Shown here: one piece after another, positions 38,269 to 48,559 of the stretch
Layout: every line of letters begins with the position of its first letter
Position numbering within the stretch: position 1 is the stretch's first letter
From: Neostapfia colusana
Taxonomy: Eukaryota > Streptophyta > Magnoliopsida > Poales > Poaceae
Length of the DNA: 64,000 nt
Direction: 5' to 3'
NCBI GenBank assembly: GCA_030760725.1
Contig: JASWHV010000009.1
Span: 110,185,854 to 110,249,853, forward strand
Position numbers and translations under genes: made by a program
The notes under the pieces: model-generated
Told to the model about the DNA's origin: nothing
The model's input: the letters and a program-made list of their open reading frames with translations, nothing else
Database searches by the model: none

Positions 38269-39893
38269 TGTGAGACCTATGTGTGCTGAATACATTGGGA
38301 ATTAGGATAAAAGTTAGCATTAACATTCAAAGTTTTGAATATTGCCAAAACATTCTTCTGTGGCAAGGTCCAACAAGTTCTTTGTTAGGTCCGCCAAGTG
38401 TTGGCAAGGTCCGACGCAAGGTCCGAAGAGCTCCTGCAAGGTCCGGAGAGCTTCTGTGAGGTCCGGAGCTTGGTTTTAGGGAGCTCCCGTGAAGTTCAAC
38501 TCGTAGAACTGCAGCATCTTGTTTTTGCTTTTAACTCGCAATGTTTCAAACTTGCTTTATGGGAAGGTTTGCTTAGTATTAATTTGCTAAGTTTTTGGTG
38601 TGTTTTGGTGGTTATGGCTGTTATCATTTGATATGGTTTGCAACATGCTTATGTGACGTGCTCATGTAAGGGGTTGTGGTTTTCGAACTAACGTGAGTCA
38701 AGTCGAGGACTTGTGCTCGGAAGAATTGGTTGTTTATTCATGTGCAGGTGTTGCTTGAGTTCAAGACATGGCTGGTGACGGGATCCTTGGACTAGTCTCA
38801 GGGAGGAGATGAGGTTCCAACAACCAAGTTCGGGAGGAGCTGTGGTTGAGTTGATCGGGAGGTCGCGCAACATGTTTGGATCAAGGGCAGTGCATATGAA
38901 GGTTGTGTGTACGTCGTTGGAAGGTGTTTGCACGTGTGCAAGGAGTACATGGACGTGGCAACATTGTTCCAAGGCGTGATGAAGAGAAGTGGACGTAAAG
39001 AATTGGTCGGAAAGGTCCAACCGGCTGGATTGCGTACTCAGGCTGAGGCTGAGTCGGATATGGCTCAAATATGGAAGATTTGAGTTGGTTATGATAGGAT
39101 TTCGTGCTAGGCACGAAGTTGAGTTGTTTTAGGAATGTTTAGGACGTTCCTAAGGTGTTTGGAAGTCTCACGATTGCTTCTATCTGCGAATAGGAGAGTC
39201 CTGAGCAGTTATGGTAAGTTAGGATACGAGTCCAATTAGGAGTAGGAGTACTAGATTGGATTGTTTAGCCTGAGGGCTGGCTATAAAAGCAAGGGAGGCC
39301 AGAGCTCTCGTGGGTAGAGAACTTTGGGCTGTTCCTCTTGTGTTTCTATTGAATAAAGTTCATAGTTTCGAGTAGCTTTTGTGCCTTGTTCGTCCGATTT
39401 GTTTTTCGTCAAGTCTTTCTCACTGAGTTTCTGGACAGACCGACGTTGCTTCGGTGTTTCGTTCATAACTCGAGTTTTACAGATCCGATTGACGTGATTC
39501 TTTTTGGGTTGTCTTCACAACTCAATTATCTATCATCTGCGAAATCTTCACGAGCTTCGGATCTGTAGCTTTTGAGATACACGAGTTTCTTTGCACCGTT
39601 GCAGATCTGTTTTATATCGGGTAGAACATATTGATCTTCGTTTAATGTTTTGATCGCATCTCAAGTTTTACTTCGTGTTTTCAAGTGATTCTTGTTGCAT
39701 TAGATCCGTGACTTGATTCTCTACCTCTCTACTTGATTTGTCACGGTTGAACACGTTTGAAAACACTTGCACACACGGTTTCTTTAACCGATTGATTTTT
39801 TGCTGAGGGGTTTCTGTTGTTTCCGCTGCGAAAAGTTTTAATCTACCATTCACCCCCTCTCTGGTAGCTTTTCACGTGCTCTTCGATCCTACA
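38269..39893 (+). repeat. A 3' LTR
   Basis: It runs TGTGAGACC (38269) to CTACA (39893), followed by TSD GCTTC. It contains TATAAAA at 39282-39288 and the AGGTCCG array at about 38366-38460. It differs from the 5' LTR by scattered substitutions and a few 1-2-base indels. Confidence 0.95.
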
Positions 39894-39898
39894 GCTTC

Positions 39899-40685
39899 AG
39901 CCCAAAACCTATCCGAAGTCTTGTATTCATCGAGCATTGTCCTCGTCATCTCAATGAGAGTTCTTTTCTTCCTTTTGGCTACTCTGTTTTGTTGAGAAGT
40001 ATATGGTGCTGAAAATTCGTGCTTTATTCCTTCTTCATCTAGATACTCCTCAACTTGGGTGTTCTTGAATTCTGTCCCATTGCCACTTTGTATATTCTTA
40101 ATCTTCAATGAGAATTCATTTTGGACACGCTTGATGAACTTCTTGAGGGTTCCTTGAGTTTCTGTCTTATCATGCAAAAAGAAACCCACGCGAAGCATGA
40201 AAAATCATCAACAATGACTAGACCGTATTTATTACCGCCGATGCTTATGTAAGCAATTGGACCATATAGATCCATGTGAAGAAGCTCAAGTGGTGTTGTT
40301 GTAGTCATGACATTCTTCGTGGGATGGGGTGCTCCTACTTGCTCCCCTGCTTGGCACGCTCTACACGTCCGGTACCAAGCACTTTTCCTTAACTATTATC
40401 ACCAAAATAAATGCCTTCGTTTGGATCTTCATTTTCTTCATATTCCATGAACATTCTTCTTTCTCCGGTCATGTGATTTGTGCATCCACTATCTAGCACC
40501 CATTTTGCTCCACTGGATGAATAAGTCTGCAAAACAATTTATGCCTTGGTCTTAGGTACCCAAGCTTGCTTGGGTCCTTTGAGGTTAGTCACAAGTGATT
40601 TGGACACCCACACATGAGACTTGGTGTTCCCATGGCGTGGCCCAACATTTTTAGCATAAACTCTTCCAAGATTACTTTTCATAAG
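39899..40685 (-). pseudogene. pol: B gag end, protease and integrase N-terminal part, with internal deletion
   Basis: From 40685 leftwards the minus strand reads the end of gag (KQAWVPKT region), then protease (LDSGCTNHMTG, about 40500), then at about 40390 jumps directly to CQAG-QVGAPHP and the integrase core (LHMDLYGPIAYISIGGNKYG). Compared with C, about 120 codons are missing at that jump. Integrase continues with GTEFKNTQVEEYL and QQNRVAKRKKRTL. The catalytic Glu of the QQNGVAERKN block is Lys here. The segment ends at A's insertion site; the rest of pol is at 30163-27937. Confidence 0.85.
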
Positions 40686-40975
40686 TGTAAGTGCATCTAG
40701 GATATCCTTTGTGGGTTTTGGCTAATTGATGACGAACATATGAGATCCTAATGAAACTATTAAGATGATTGCAGGATAAACAAAGTGAACTGGCTCGGCA
40801 CACACACAAAAAGGTGAAAAATAGAGTGGTGCCCGAAAAGGAAGAAGTTAGTGAAATTTAGAGAAGCAAAGTAGATATAAATGTATAGGTGGTGTGTGAG
40901 AGAGACACATCCCAAGAGCTCATGACTTTGCGTAGGGGTAAGGGGTTTAAAAATCAACTAAAATCCACTGAAAAC

Positions 40976-41315
40976 CGGACTAGTCCGTTCATGGACCGGA
41001 CTAGTCCGTTTAACTTTCTGAAAGACGCAAACATAGTGCACCGGACTAGTCCGCCTTGTGAACCGGACTAGTCCGGTCAGGTCACTGGAACGCAACCGGA
41101 CAAGTCCGGTTTTAGACCGGACTAGTCCGGTCATGTCTCTGTTGTCCTCCTTAGAGGACTACGGACTAGTCCATCCAGCAACAGGACTAGTCCGCTAAGG
41201 TTTCTGAAAACCCATCTCACATAGTACCGGACAAGTCCGGTTTGTGGACCGGACTAGTCCGGTTAACCCACTGGAAGTAGGCCGGACAAGTCCGATCATA
41301 TACCGGACTAGTCCG
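40976..41315 (+). promoter_or_regulatory. Helically phased palindrome array upstream of the C promoter
   Basis: Twelve copies of the 12-bp dyad CGGACTAGTCCG or close variants (CGGACAAGTCCG, one-base changes) start at 40976, 40997, 41042, 41064, 41097, 41118, 41162, 41183, 41228, 41250, 41283 and 41304. They form six pairs with 21-22 bp between starts. Pair-to-pair steps are 66, 55, 65, 66 and 55 bp. All steps are near multiples of 11 bp. The array ends 38 bp before the TATA box. The regular layout suggests dimeric protein binding sites on one side of the helix. Confidence 0.75.
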
Positions 41316-41352
41316 GTAGTAGGTTTAACAACGGAAACTTTTTGGAAAAGCC

Positions 41353-41360
41353 TATAAAAA
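41353..41360 (+). promoter_or_regulatory. TATA box of C 5' LTR
   Basis: TATAAAAA in GCCTATAAAAAGAGG. The same box is at 51326-51333 in the 3' LTR. Confidence 0.78.
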
Positions 41361-42114
41361 GAGGTCCTTCGGCTTTTCCCCAACAAGACACGACTCATAC
41401 TGTCAAAACTTGAAACCCTAGCGCCGCCACCTGTCCCAAGAGCCCAAAAACACATCTCCCCACACATCTAAGGTGCAAAAAGGTGAAGATCAATAAAATA
41501 CTTGGATTTGGGATTGGGAGATCGTCGTTCCTTCGTTGTGAGCTCTTGGGGTTTGATCTCTCTACACTCATATTCTGAATTGTAATCTTTTTGAGTGTAT
41601 TTGATCAACTTCTCATTGTAATTCTTGTGGGATCCCTCAACATGTGAGGTAGCCCCATAAAAACGGTGATTACACTTGATAGTGAAGTCAAGTCGGCCTG
41701 TGTGGTGACTTGAAGAGGAAAAGGGTTGAGAACCCGACTCTGTGTGAGCTTCCTCAACGAGGACGTAGATATCTTGGTGAGATCGAACCTCGGTAAAAAT
41801 TTGTGTCTTTTGTCTCTCATTTGGTTTACATCTTGACACATTAGATTACTAGTTTGCTAGTCATCGTTTGAGTTCTTTACAAGTTTGCACGTGCATCCAT
41901 ACTATAAATTTAAGTTATAAAAACTGTTATTCTTATTCCGCTGCTATAAGATAAAACTTGTGAGACACACTTAATCAACTCAAACAATTCAGCACACCGG
42001 ACTAGTCCGCCCACACAACCGGACTAGTCCGGTCAGTCAAATTTCTAACAACTTTATTAATTGTGCAGGAATTCTTTAAAGGCCTATTCACCCCCCCTCT
42101 AGGCCACATTCAAT

Positions 42115-42127
42115 TGGTATCAGAGCC
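42115..42127 (+). other. Primer binding site of C (initiator tRNA-Met)
   Basis: TGGTATCAGAGCC lies two nucleotides after the LTR end at 42112. Confidence 0.92.
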
Positions 42128-42166
42128 AAGTTCTCCATCAACGAGACTCACATCTCGGAGAGATCA

Positions 42167-44437
42167 ATGGCCTCTGAGAAGAACAACGATATCCCGAAGA
42201 CGAGCAACAACGATGAGGAGCAAGAAGCCAAAGCCTTCGATGTGCTGAAAGAAAACCCACATGACGATGAAGAAGTGAGGCAGCTAAAAGCACTCCTGAG
42301 AAAGAAACTGCTGGCACAAAAAGGAAAAGAGGAAGAAAAGACGATGGGGAGTGGTCATCACGACTACTCCCGGTATCCTTACAACTACAACCGACTCAAT
42401 TCAAATAATCATTATCTCTCTATTCCTATGGGAAGGCCTCCACAGTTTGATGGAAGTGACTACACCATGTGGAAGTACAACATGAAGATGCATCTGATAT
42501 CCCTGAACCCTAGTCTGTGGCACATTGTTTGCACAGGCATCGATATTCTGGACACGGATGATGAACTCACCCCAGAACAAGAACAGGAGATTCACAGAAA
42601 CGCACAAGCCGTCGCCGTGATCACATCATCACTAAGCAGAGAGGAATTCACCAAGATCGATGGGTTAGAAAGTGCAAAAGAAATCTGGGATACCCTCAAG
42701 ACAGCTCACGAAGGAAATAGGTCAGTTCGTGAAGTCAAAATCGAAATGCTTGAAGGAGAGTTGGGAAGATTTGCTATTGAAGAAGGCGAATCACCTCAAG
42801 ACATGTACAACCGGATGAAAGCACTCATCAACAGAATTCGTGCGTATGGAAGTAAGAAATGGACAGATCACGAAGTGGTCAAAAGAATGATTAGAGCCTT
42901 CATGCCAAGAAACGTCACACTTTGCTCAATGATTAGAGAAAGCCCCGGGTTTCACAAAATGACTCCCGATGAGTTATTGGGAAAGATCATAAATCATAAA
43001 ATGATGGAGAAAGAGGCTCAATACGTCAAAGACTTAGCCAAGCTCACCTCTTCTAAAAAGAAAGAAGTTGCCCTCAAAGCAACGTGCAGACCCAAACTCA
43101 AAGAAACTCGTGAAGACCAAGACGATGGAGATACAAGCGATGAAAGCACCGATATTGATGACGAAGAAATGGTACTCTTCATCAAAAAGTTCAAACACAT
43201 GATGAAGAGAAGACACGGCAACAATTCACATGAAGGCAAAAGCAAGGATAAAGGAAAATCCAAGGCTCGACGCACTTGCTACAACTACGGAGAGTATGGT
43301 CACTTCATGGTGGACTGTACTTATGAGGAAAACAAAAAGAAGAAGGAAACAAGATCTCAAGAAAAGAAAAATTTCAGAAAAAGAAGACAAGCCCATCAAG
43401 CTCACATTGGGAAGGAGTGGGACTCAAACGACGAGTCCTCCTCCGATGAAGAAGAAGAGGTGGCCACAATCGCAGTCAAGAAACCAACTACGAGAGCCAC
43501 ACTCTTTCCGAACATGGGAGGACGGAACATGAACATCCATACTTGTGTTATGGCTAAGGAAGGCAAGAAAAAGGTTAGACTTACTCCTCCTATACTAAAT
43601 TCCTCCATTGATGACTTTGATAGCTCTAGTGATAATGAAGAACTATTTAGAGGGCTAAGTAAAATTGCTTTAAAGAAAATGGAAATGTTGTCGAACGAAA
43701 TCTTTGAAAAGGAGGAACTTGTCAACCGACAAGAAGATATGCTCATCCGTGAGAGGAAGAGATATCAAGAAGTTGAAAAGCTTCTTGAGCTTGAAAGAGA
43801 GAAGAATGAGTCACTTGAGCTAGAGCTAACCTTGAGTAAGGAAACTTACTCAAAGTTAGAGAACTCGCACATTGCAATCAAGGAAGAACTTGCTAACTTG
43901 TCAAAAGTTAATAAAATCCTTGAGGTGCAAGTTGAGTCCCTCAAACAAAGTGACTCCTCTTCCTCCAAGAGCTCTTCCTCCAAAGATATGCGCTCGACAA
44001 CAGTAAGAACCTGCACTTGCTCTAGTAAGAAGAATGTAATTTCTAATGCTTTAACCCCACATGACATGCATTCTTCTCAAAACGGCATCTTTGATAAGGA
44101 GAAGATCAAATATGCAAGAAGTGCATATATGATCACTAGACCTTCCAATGTCAAAGATGGACTTGGCTTCGACAGGAATAGACACATGTCTACCTCTAAT
44201 CATGCTAAGAATAGAATCATTTTTGTTAAAGAAAAATCCCATGAATCTGAGCTACAAACATTATTCCATACATTTGATGCTTCTTATGTTCTCATGAAAA
44301 ACAAGTATGGAAAAGTCATTGCTAAATATACAGGGCCACGCCACAAGAACTTAAAAACTTGTGTGTGGGTGCCCAAGACTCTTGTGACTAACCTGAGAGG
44401 ACCCAAGCAAGCTTGGGTACCTAAAACCCAGAAATAA
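42167..44437 (+). CDS. gag: C gag polyprotein, 756 aa
   Basis: ATG 42167 is the first in-frame ATG after the PBS leader. The N-terminus is acidic and charged. Residues about 85-280 are a copia gag domain of the UBN2 type (FDGSDYTMWKYNMKMHL, then LTTAH-like and YNRMKALINRIR). A zinc knuckle lies at residues 371-384, but its second Cys is Tyr (codon 43286-43288, CYNY for CYNC). After that come an acidic stretch and long coiled-coil segments (about 500-600, LELEREKNESLELEL). The product should assemble the cytoplasmic particle; the knuckle change may weaken RNA packaging. It ends at TAA 44435-44437, and pol lies in another frame 8 nt downstream. Confidence 0.93.
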   Translation: MASEKNNDIPKTSNNDEEQEAKAFDVLKENPHDDEEVRQLKALLRKKLLAQKGKEEEKTMGSGHHDYSRYPYNYNRLNSNNHYLSIPMGRPPQFDGSDYTMWKYNMKMHLISLNPSLWHIVCTGIDILDTDDELTPEQEQEIHRNAQAVAVITSSLSREEFTKIDGLESAKEIWDTLKTAHEGNRSVREVKIEMLEGELGRFAIEEGESPQDMYNRMKALINRIRAYGSKKWTDHEVVKRMIRAFMPRNVTLCSMIRESPGFHKMTPDELLGKIINHKMMEKEAQYVKDLAKLTSSKKKEVALKATCRPKLKETREDQDDGDTSDESTDIDDEEMVLFIKKFKHMMKRRHGNNSHEGKSKDKGKSKARRTCYNYGEYGHFMVDCTYEENKKKKETRSQEKKNFRKRRQAHQAHIGKEWDSNDESSSDEEEEVATIAVKKPTTRATLFPNMGGRNMNIHTCVMAKEGKKKVRLTPPILNSSIDDFDSSSDNEELFRGLSKIALKKMEMLSNEIFEKEELVNRQEDMLIRERKRYQEVEKLLELEREKNESLELELTLSKETYSKLENSHIAIKEELANLSKVNKILEVQVESLKQSDSSSSKSSSSKDMRSTTVRTCTCSSKKNVISNALTPHDMHSSQNGIFDKEKIKYARSAYMITRPSNVKDGLGFDRNRHMSTSNHAKNRIIFVKEKSHESELQTLFHTFDASYVLMKNKYGKVIAKYTGPRHKNLKTCVWVPKTLVTNLRGPKQAWVPKTQK

Positions 44438-44444
44438 TTCTGTT

Positions 44445-47400
44445 TTGCAGGCTTACTCCTCCGGTGGATCTAAGTGGGTGCTAGACAGCGGATGCACAAA
44501 TCATATGACCGGAGAGAGAAGTATGTTTGTGGAATACGAGTGCAACAAGGATCCAAGTGAAGGAATATACTTTGGAGATAACAGCCAAGGAAAGGTCCTT
44601 GGTAGTGGTAACATTGAAATATCCTCTCAACACACCTTATCTAATGTTTTACATGTAGATTCTCTAGATTATAATCTTTTATCAATATCTCAACTATGCG
44701 ACAAAGGTTACAACTGTTTATTCACTAATGAGGGTGTGACTGTCTTTAGAAGAAGCGATGGCTCGATTGCATTCAAGGGATTGTTGAAGGGAAAGCTTTA
44801 TCTTGTTGACTTCAACAAAGATAAAGCCGAACTCAACACTTGCTTGGTTGCTAAGACCAACATGGGATGGCTGTGGCATAGACGACTAGCCCATGTTGGA
44901 ATGAGAAATCTGCAGAAACTTCTAAAAGGTGGTCACATCCGTGGTCTTAAGGATGTGGTTTTTGAAAAAGACAGGCCGTGCAACGCTTGTCAAGCAGGAA
45001 AACAGGTTGGAGCACCACACCCCGCCAAGAATGTGATGACCACCGCTAAACTGCTAGAACTTCTCCACATGGATCTCTTTGGTCCAATTGCGTACATCAG
45101 CATCGGCGGTAACAAATACGGTTTAGTAATTGTTGATGATTTTTCAAGATTTACCTGGGTATTTTTCTTGTATGATAAATCAGAAACTCAAGGAATCCTC
45201 AAGAAGTTCTTGAAAAGAGCTCAAAATGAATTCTCATCAACAGTAAAGAATATCAGAAGTGACAATGGGACAGAATTCAAGAACACCCAAGTTGAAGAAT
45301 ATCTCAATGAAGAAGGTATAAAGCATGAATTCTCGGCACCCTATTCTCCTCAACAGAATGGGGTGGCCGAAAGGAAGAACCGAACATTGATCGAAATGGC
45401 GAGAACAATGTTGGATGAATACAAGACGTCAGACCGGTTTTGGGCAGAAGCGGTGAATACCGCTTGTCATGCCACAAATCGGTTGTACATTCATCGACTT
45501 CTGAAGAAAACTCCATATGAGCTTCTCACGGGTAAAAAGCCTAACGTTTCTTATTTCAAAGTTTTTGGTTGCAAATGTTTTATTCTGAACAAGAAACCAA
45601 GGGCCTCGAAGTTTGCTTCGAAGTCCGATGAAGGATTCTTGCTCGGATATGAATCGAACGCCTACGCCTATCGTGTCTTCAACAAAGTGTCCGGCCTTGT
45701 TGAAGTAGCGCGTGACGTAGTGTTCGATGAAACTAACGGCTCACAAGTGGAGCAAGTCGATAAGTCTATGCTAGATAAGGAGGAAGCTCCATGTGAAGCC
45801 CTGAAGAAAATGGTACTTGGTGATATCCTACCACGAGAGAAGACACAAGATGAATTTCATCAAGGAAGCAATGATCAAGGGGGAGCTCCTACACAAGATC
45901 AAGTTGAGGAAGATCAAGAAAATCAAGATGATCATGGAAGCAATGATCTAGGGGGAGACATGACACATGAAGACAATGAAGAACAAACAACTATACAAAA
46001 TCCACACCCAAGAGTACATCAGTGTGTGCAAAGGGACCATCCTATCAACAATATCATTGGAGATATTGCTAAGGGAGTAACTACTAGATCTCAAATTGGA
46101 AATTTTTGTGAACATTATTCTTTTGTGTCTTTTCTGGAGCCATACAGGGTAGAAGAAGCCTTAAGGGATCCAGACTGGGTGATTGCGATGCAAGAGGAGC
46201 TGAACAACTTCAAAAGAAATGAAGTGTGGGAGCTGGTGGAAAGACCAAGGGCGAACATCGTTGGAACCAAATGGGTCTTTCGGAACAAACAAGATGAACA
46301 TGGAGTAGTGACAAGAAATAAAGCAAGGTTGGTGGCCAAAGGTTATTCTCAAGTGGAAGGTTTGGATTTCGATGAAACCTTCGCTCCTGTAGCTAGACTT
46401 GAGTCCATTCGCATTTTATTGGCATATGCTACTCACCATAATTTTAAGTTGTATCAAATGGACGTCAAGAGTGCCTTTCTGAATGGTCCGATAAAGGAGG
46501 AAGTCTATGTGGAGCAGCCACCGGGGTTCGAAGATCAGAAGTATCCCAACCATGTCTATAAACTGCGTAAGGCTCTCTATGGCCTCAAACAGGCTCCTCG
46601 AGCCTGGTATGAGTGCCTTAGAGATTTTCTGATTCAAAATGGATTAAAAATTGGTAAAGCTGACTATACACTCTTTACTAAACATTTTGATGATCATTTA
46701 TTCGTATGTCAAATTTATGTTGATGACAGTATCTTTGTATCCACTAACAAGTCCTTCTGTGAAGAATTTAGCAAAATAATGACAGACAGGTTCGAGATGT
46801 CAATGATGGGTGAATTGAAGTTCTTCTTGGGATTTCAAGTGAAGCAACTGAGAGAAGGTACATTTATAAGCCAAACTAAATATACACAAGACATTCTCAA
46901 GAAATTCAATATGGACAAAGCCAAGCCCATCAAGACACCCATGGCCATCAACGGACATCTCGACCTCAATGAAGATGGTCCAAATGTGGACCAAAAGGTA
47001 TATCGGTCCATGATTGGTTCCTTACTATACTTATGTGCATCTAGGCCAGATATTATGCTTAGTGTTTGCATGTGTGCAAGGTTTCAAGCCGCACCCAAAG
47101 AGTGTCACTTAATTGCTGTAAAAAGAATCCTAAGGTATCTTGTGCACACACCCAACTTGGGCCTTTGGTATCCCAAAGGATCCAAGTTTAACTTGATAGG
47201 GTACTCCGACGCTGACTATGCGGGATGCAAAGTCGATAGAAAGAGCACATCAGGGACTTGTCAATTTCTTGGTAGGTCCCTAGTTTCTTGGTCATCTAAA
47301 AAGCAAAACTCCATTGCTCTTTCCATAGCGGAAGCAGAGTATGTTGCAGCCGGTAGTTGCTGTGCGCAACTGCTCTGGATGCAACAAACTCTTAGGGACT

Positions 47401-47669
47401 ACGGCTACAATCTAAGTCATATCCCGCTTCTATGCGATAATGAAAGTGCTATAAAAATTGCACACAACCCGGTAGAGCACTCAAGAACTAAGCACATAGA
47501 CATCCGTCATCACTTTCTTAGAGATCATTCATTAAAAGGTGACATAGCTATTTCACATGTTAGGATTGAAAAACAACTTGCAGATATTTTTACCAAACCA
47601 TTAGATGAGAAAAGGTTCTGTGAACTAAGAAATGAGCTAAACATTCTTGACTCTCGAAATGTGGCCTGA
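44445..47669 (+). CDS. pol: C pol: protease, integrase, RT, RNase H, about 1074 aa, open
   Basis: The frame is open from about 44445 (no ATG at the start; a gag-pol fusion, spliced product or readthrough is expected). Protease WVLDSGCTNHMTG has Asp at residue 14. The pre-integrase LWHRRLAHVG is followed by the C-X2-C of CNACQAGKQ. The integrase core has HMDLFGPIAY, RSDNGTEFKN and PQQNGVAERKN. RT follows with KLYQMDVKSAFLNG and catalytic YVDD at residues 758-761 (YVDDSIF, where relatives usually have YVDDIIF). RNase H has IAEAEYVAAGS and the DNESAIKIAHNPVEHSRTKH segment. No stop interrupts the domains. Its sequence is very close to B pol, showing the two belong to one lineage. Confidence 0.94.
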   Translation: MQAYSSGGSKWVLDSGCTNHMTGERSMFVEYECNKDPSEGIYFGDNSQGKVLGSGNIEISSQHTLSNVLHVDSLDYNLLSISQLCDKGYNCLFTNEGVTVFRRSDGSIAFKGLLKGKLYLVDFNKDKAELNTCLVAKTNMGWLWHRRLAHVGMRNLQKLLKGGHIRGLKDVVFEKDRPCNACQAGKQVGAPHPAKNVMTTAKLLELLHMDLFGPIAYISIGGNKYGLVIVDDFSRFTWVFFLYDKSETQGILKKFLKRAQNEFSSTVKNIRSDNGTEFKNTQVEEYLNEEGIKHEFSAPYSPQQNGVAERKNRTLIEMARTMLDEYKTSDRFWAEAVNTACHATNRLYIHRLLKKTPYELLTGKKPNVSYFKVFGCKCFILNKKPRASKFASKSDEGFLLGYESNAYAYRVFNKVSGLVEVARDVVFDETNGSQVEQVDKSMLDKEEAPCEALKKMVLGDILPREKTQDEFHQGSNDQGGAPTQDQVEEDQENQDDHGSNDLGGDMTHEDNEEQTTIQNPHPRVHQCVQRDHPINNIIGDIAKGVTTRSQIGNFCEHYSFVSFLEPYRVEEALRDPDWVIAMQEELNNFKRNEVWELVERPRANIVGTKWVFRNKQDEHGVVTRNKARLVAKGYSQVEGLDFDETFAPVARLESIRILLAYATHHNFKLYQMDVKSAFLNGPIKEEVYVEQPPGFEDQKYPNHVYKLRKALYGLKQAPRAWYECLRDFLIQNGLKIGKADYTLFTKHFDDHLFVCQIYVDDSIFVSTNKSFCEEFSKIMTDRFEMSMMGELKFFLGFQVKQLREGTFISQTKYTQDILKKFNMDKAKPIKTPMAINGHLDLNEDGPNVDQKVYRSMIGSLLYLCASRPDIMLSVCMCARFQAAPKECHLIAVKRILRYLVHTPNLGLWYPKGSKFNLIGYSDADYAGCKVDRKSTSGTCQFLGRSLVSWSSKKQNSIALSIAEAEYVAAGSCCAQLLWMQQTLRDYGYNLSHIPLLCDNESAIKIAHNPVEHSRTKHIDIRHHFLRDHSLKGDIAISHVRIEKQLADIFTKPLDEKRFCELRNELNILDSRNVA

Positions 47670-48559
47670 AACATTGCATACCTGGTTGCAACTAAAATTG
47701 TTCCTCCGTACTGTCAAAAATGCCCCTCCTCTCCTTTGTACTCAGAAAACTATTCTTAATGAATAAATCTTGTGGATTATGACCATTGTTTGTTTGTTGA
47801 TTGTATACTGGTCGTAATCACCAAGACTACTTGCAAAATTGTTGTCCTTGGATCACTATTAGTTATCTATATATATATCAAGTCTGTTGAAAACGGACTA
47901 GTCCGATTCCCAACCGGACTAGTCCGGACAGACAACAATTAGGTTAAACTCAGGGGTACCGGACTAGTCCGCTACCAGGACCGGACTAGTCCGGTCAGTC
48001 GGATATAGAAGCAGTCAGCCGGACCAAACGCCTCCCTCTCCACTCATAATCACTTTGCAACACCCTCTCTCCTAAACCCTAGCTCTCAAAGTGATTTTCG
48101 AGTTGAGCCCTCAAACTCGGAGTTTTCTCCGTGAAAAAGCCTCTTCTCGACGAGGGGATCCTACTTTCCGGACACATCCGGATTGATTTCCACTCCTTCA
48201 ACGCGAATCTTCAAATATTGGTAAATCCCCCCAAAACCCAAAATCTCAATTTTTCTAGCTCTAGCTAGTTTCCTTTGATTTCAAAAGGATGTACATTGCA
48301 TAAATAGATGTATTTCTACCACTTCCCTACCCTTGTATCCATAGATAGGAGATTTGCTTCAAATAAAACACTCAAGTTAGGGTTCTTATGCTAGGTCGGA
48401 CTAGTCCGGCGTCCAGATGCGGACAAGTCCGGTCCACCGGACTAGTCCGCACTCTGAAACCGGACAAGTCCGGTCTCTGACAGCTGAACTCCTACATTCC
48501 CATTTGAAGTCGATAAGGTGTCCGTTTGCATCTAATCCTTAAACTCCTTGTCAGGCATC
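47670..48559 (+). other. C spacer between pol and ORF3, with palindrome pairs
   Basis: This 890-bp stretch is noncoding. Palindromic CGGAC(T/A)AGTCCG sites start at 47894/47915, 47960/47982, 48397/48420 and 48438/48461, again as pairs 21-23 bp apart. An acceptor-like CCTTGTCAG ends at about 48554, just before the ORF3 ATG, so a spliced subgenomic RNA is possible. Confidence 0.75.

Larger units (their letters stand above)
30164..39893 (+). mobile_element. Element A: full-length SIRE-type Ty1/copia element inside B pol
   Basis: A is 9730 bp, with LTRs of 1622 and 1625 bp, both TGTGAGACC...CTACA. It has a perfect TSD GCTTC (30159-30163 and 39894-39898), a PBS for initiator tRNA-Met and a polypurine tract. 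Gene order is gag, protease, integrase, RT, RNase H. By eye the LTRs differ at roughly 40-50 positions (about 2.5-3%). There is no ORF3; about 1 kb of noncoding sequence follows pol. One stop and three frameshifts disable the ORFs. Confidence 0.95.
40686..42112 (+). repeat. C 5' LTR
   Basis: It runs TGTAAGTGC (40686) to CATTCA (42112), two nucleotides before the PBS; B's LTRs end the same way. U3 holds a dense palindrome array, followed by TATAAAAA at 41353. One further palindrome pair lies in U5 at 41998 and 42020. Confidence 0.9.

Noticed and set aside
40976..41315. Palindrome array as a CRISPR-like repeat array
   Set aside because: The repeats are only 12 bp, degenerate, with short irregular spacers, and lie in a plant retrotransposon LTR.
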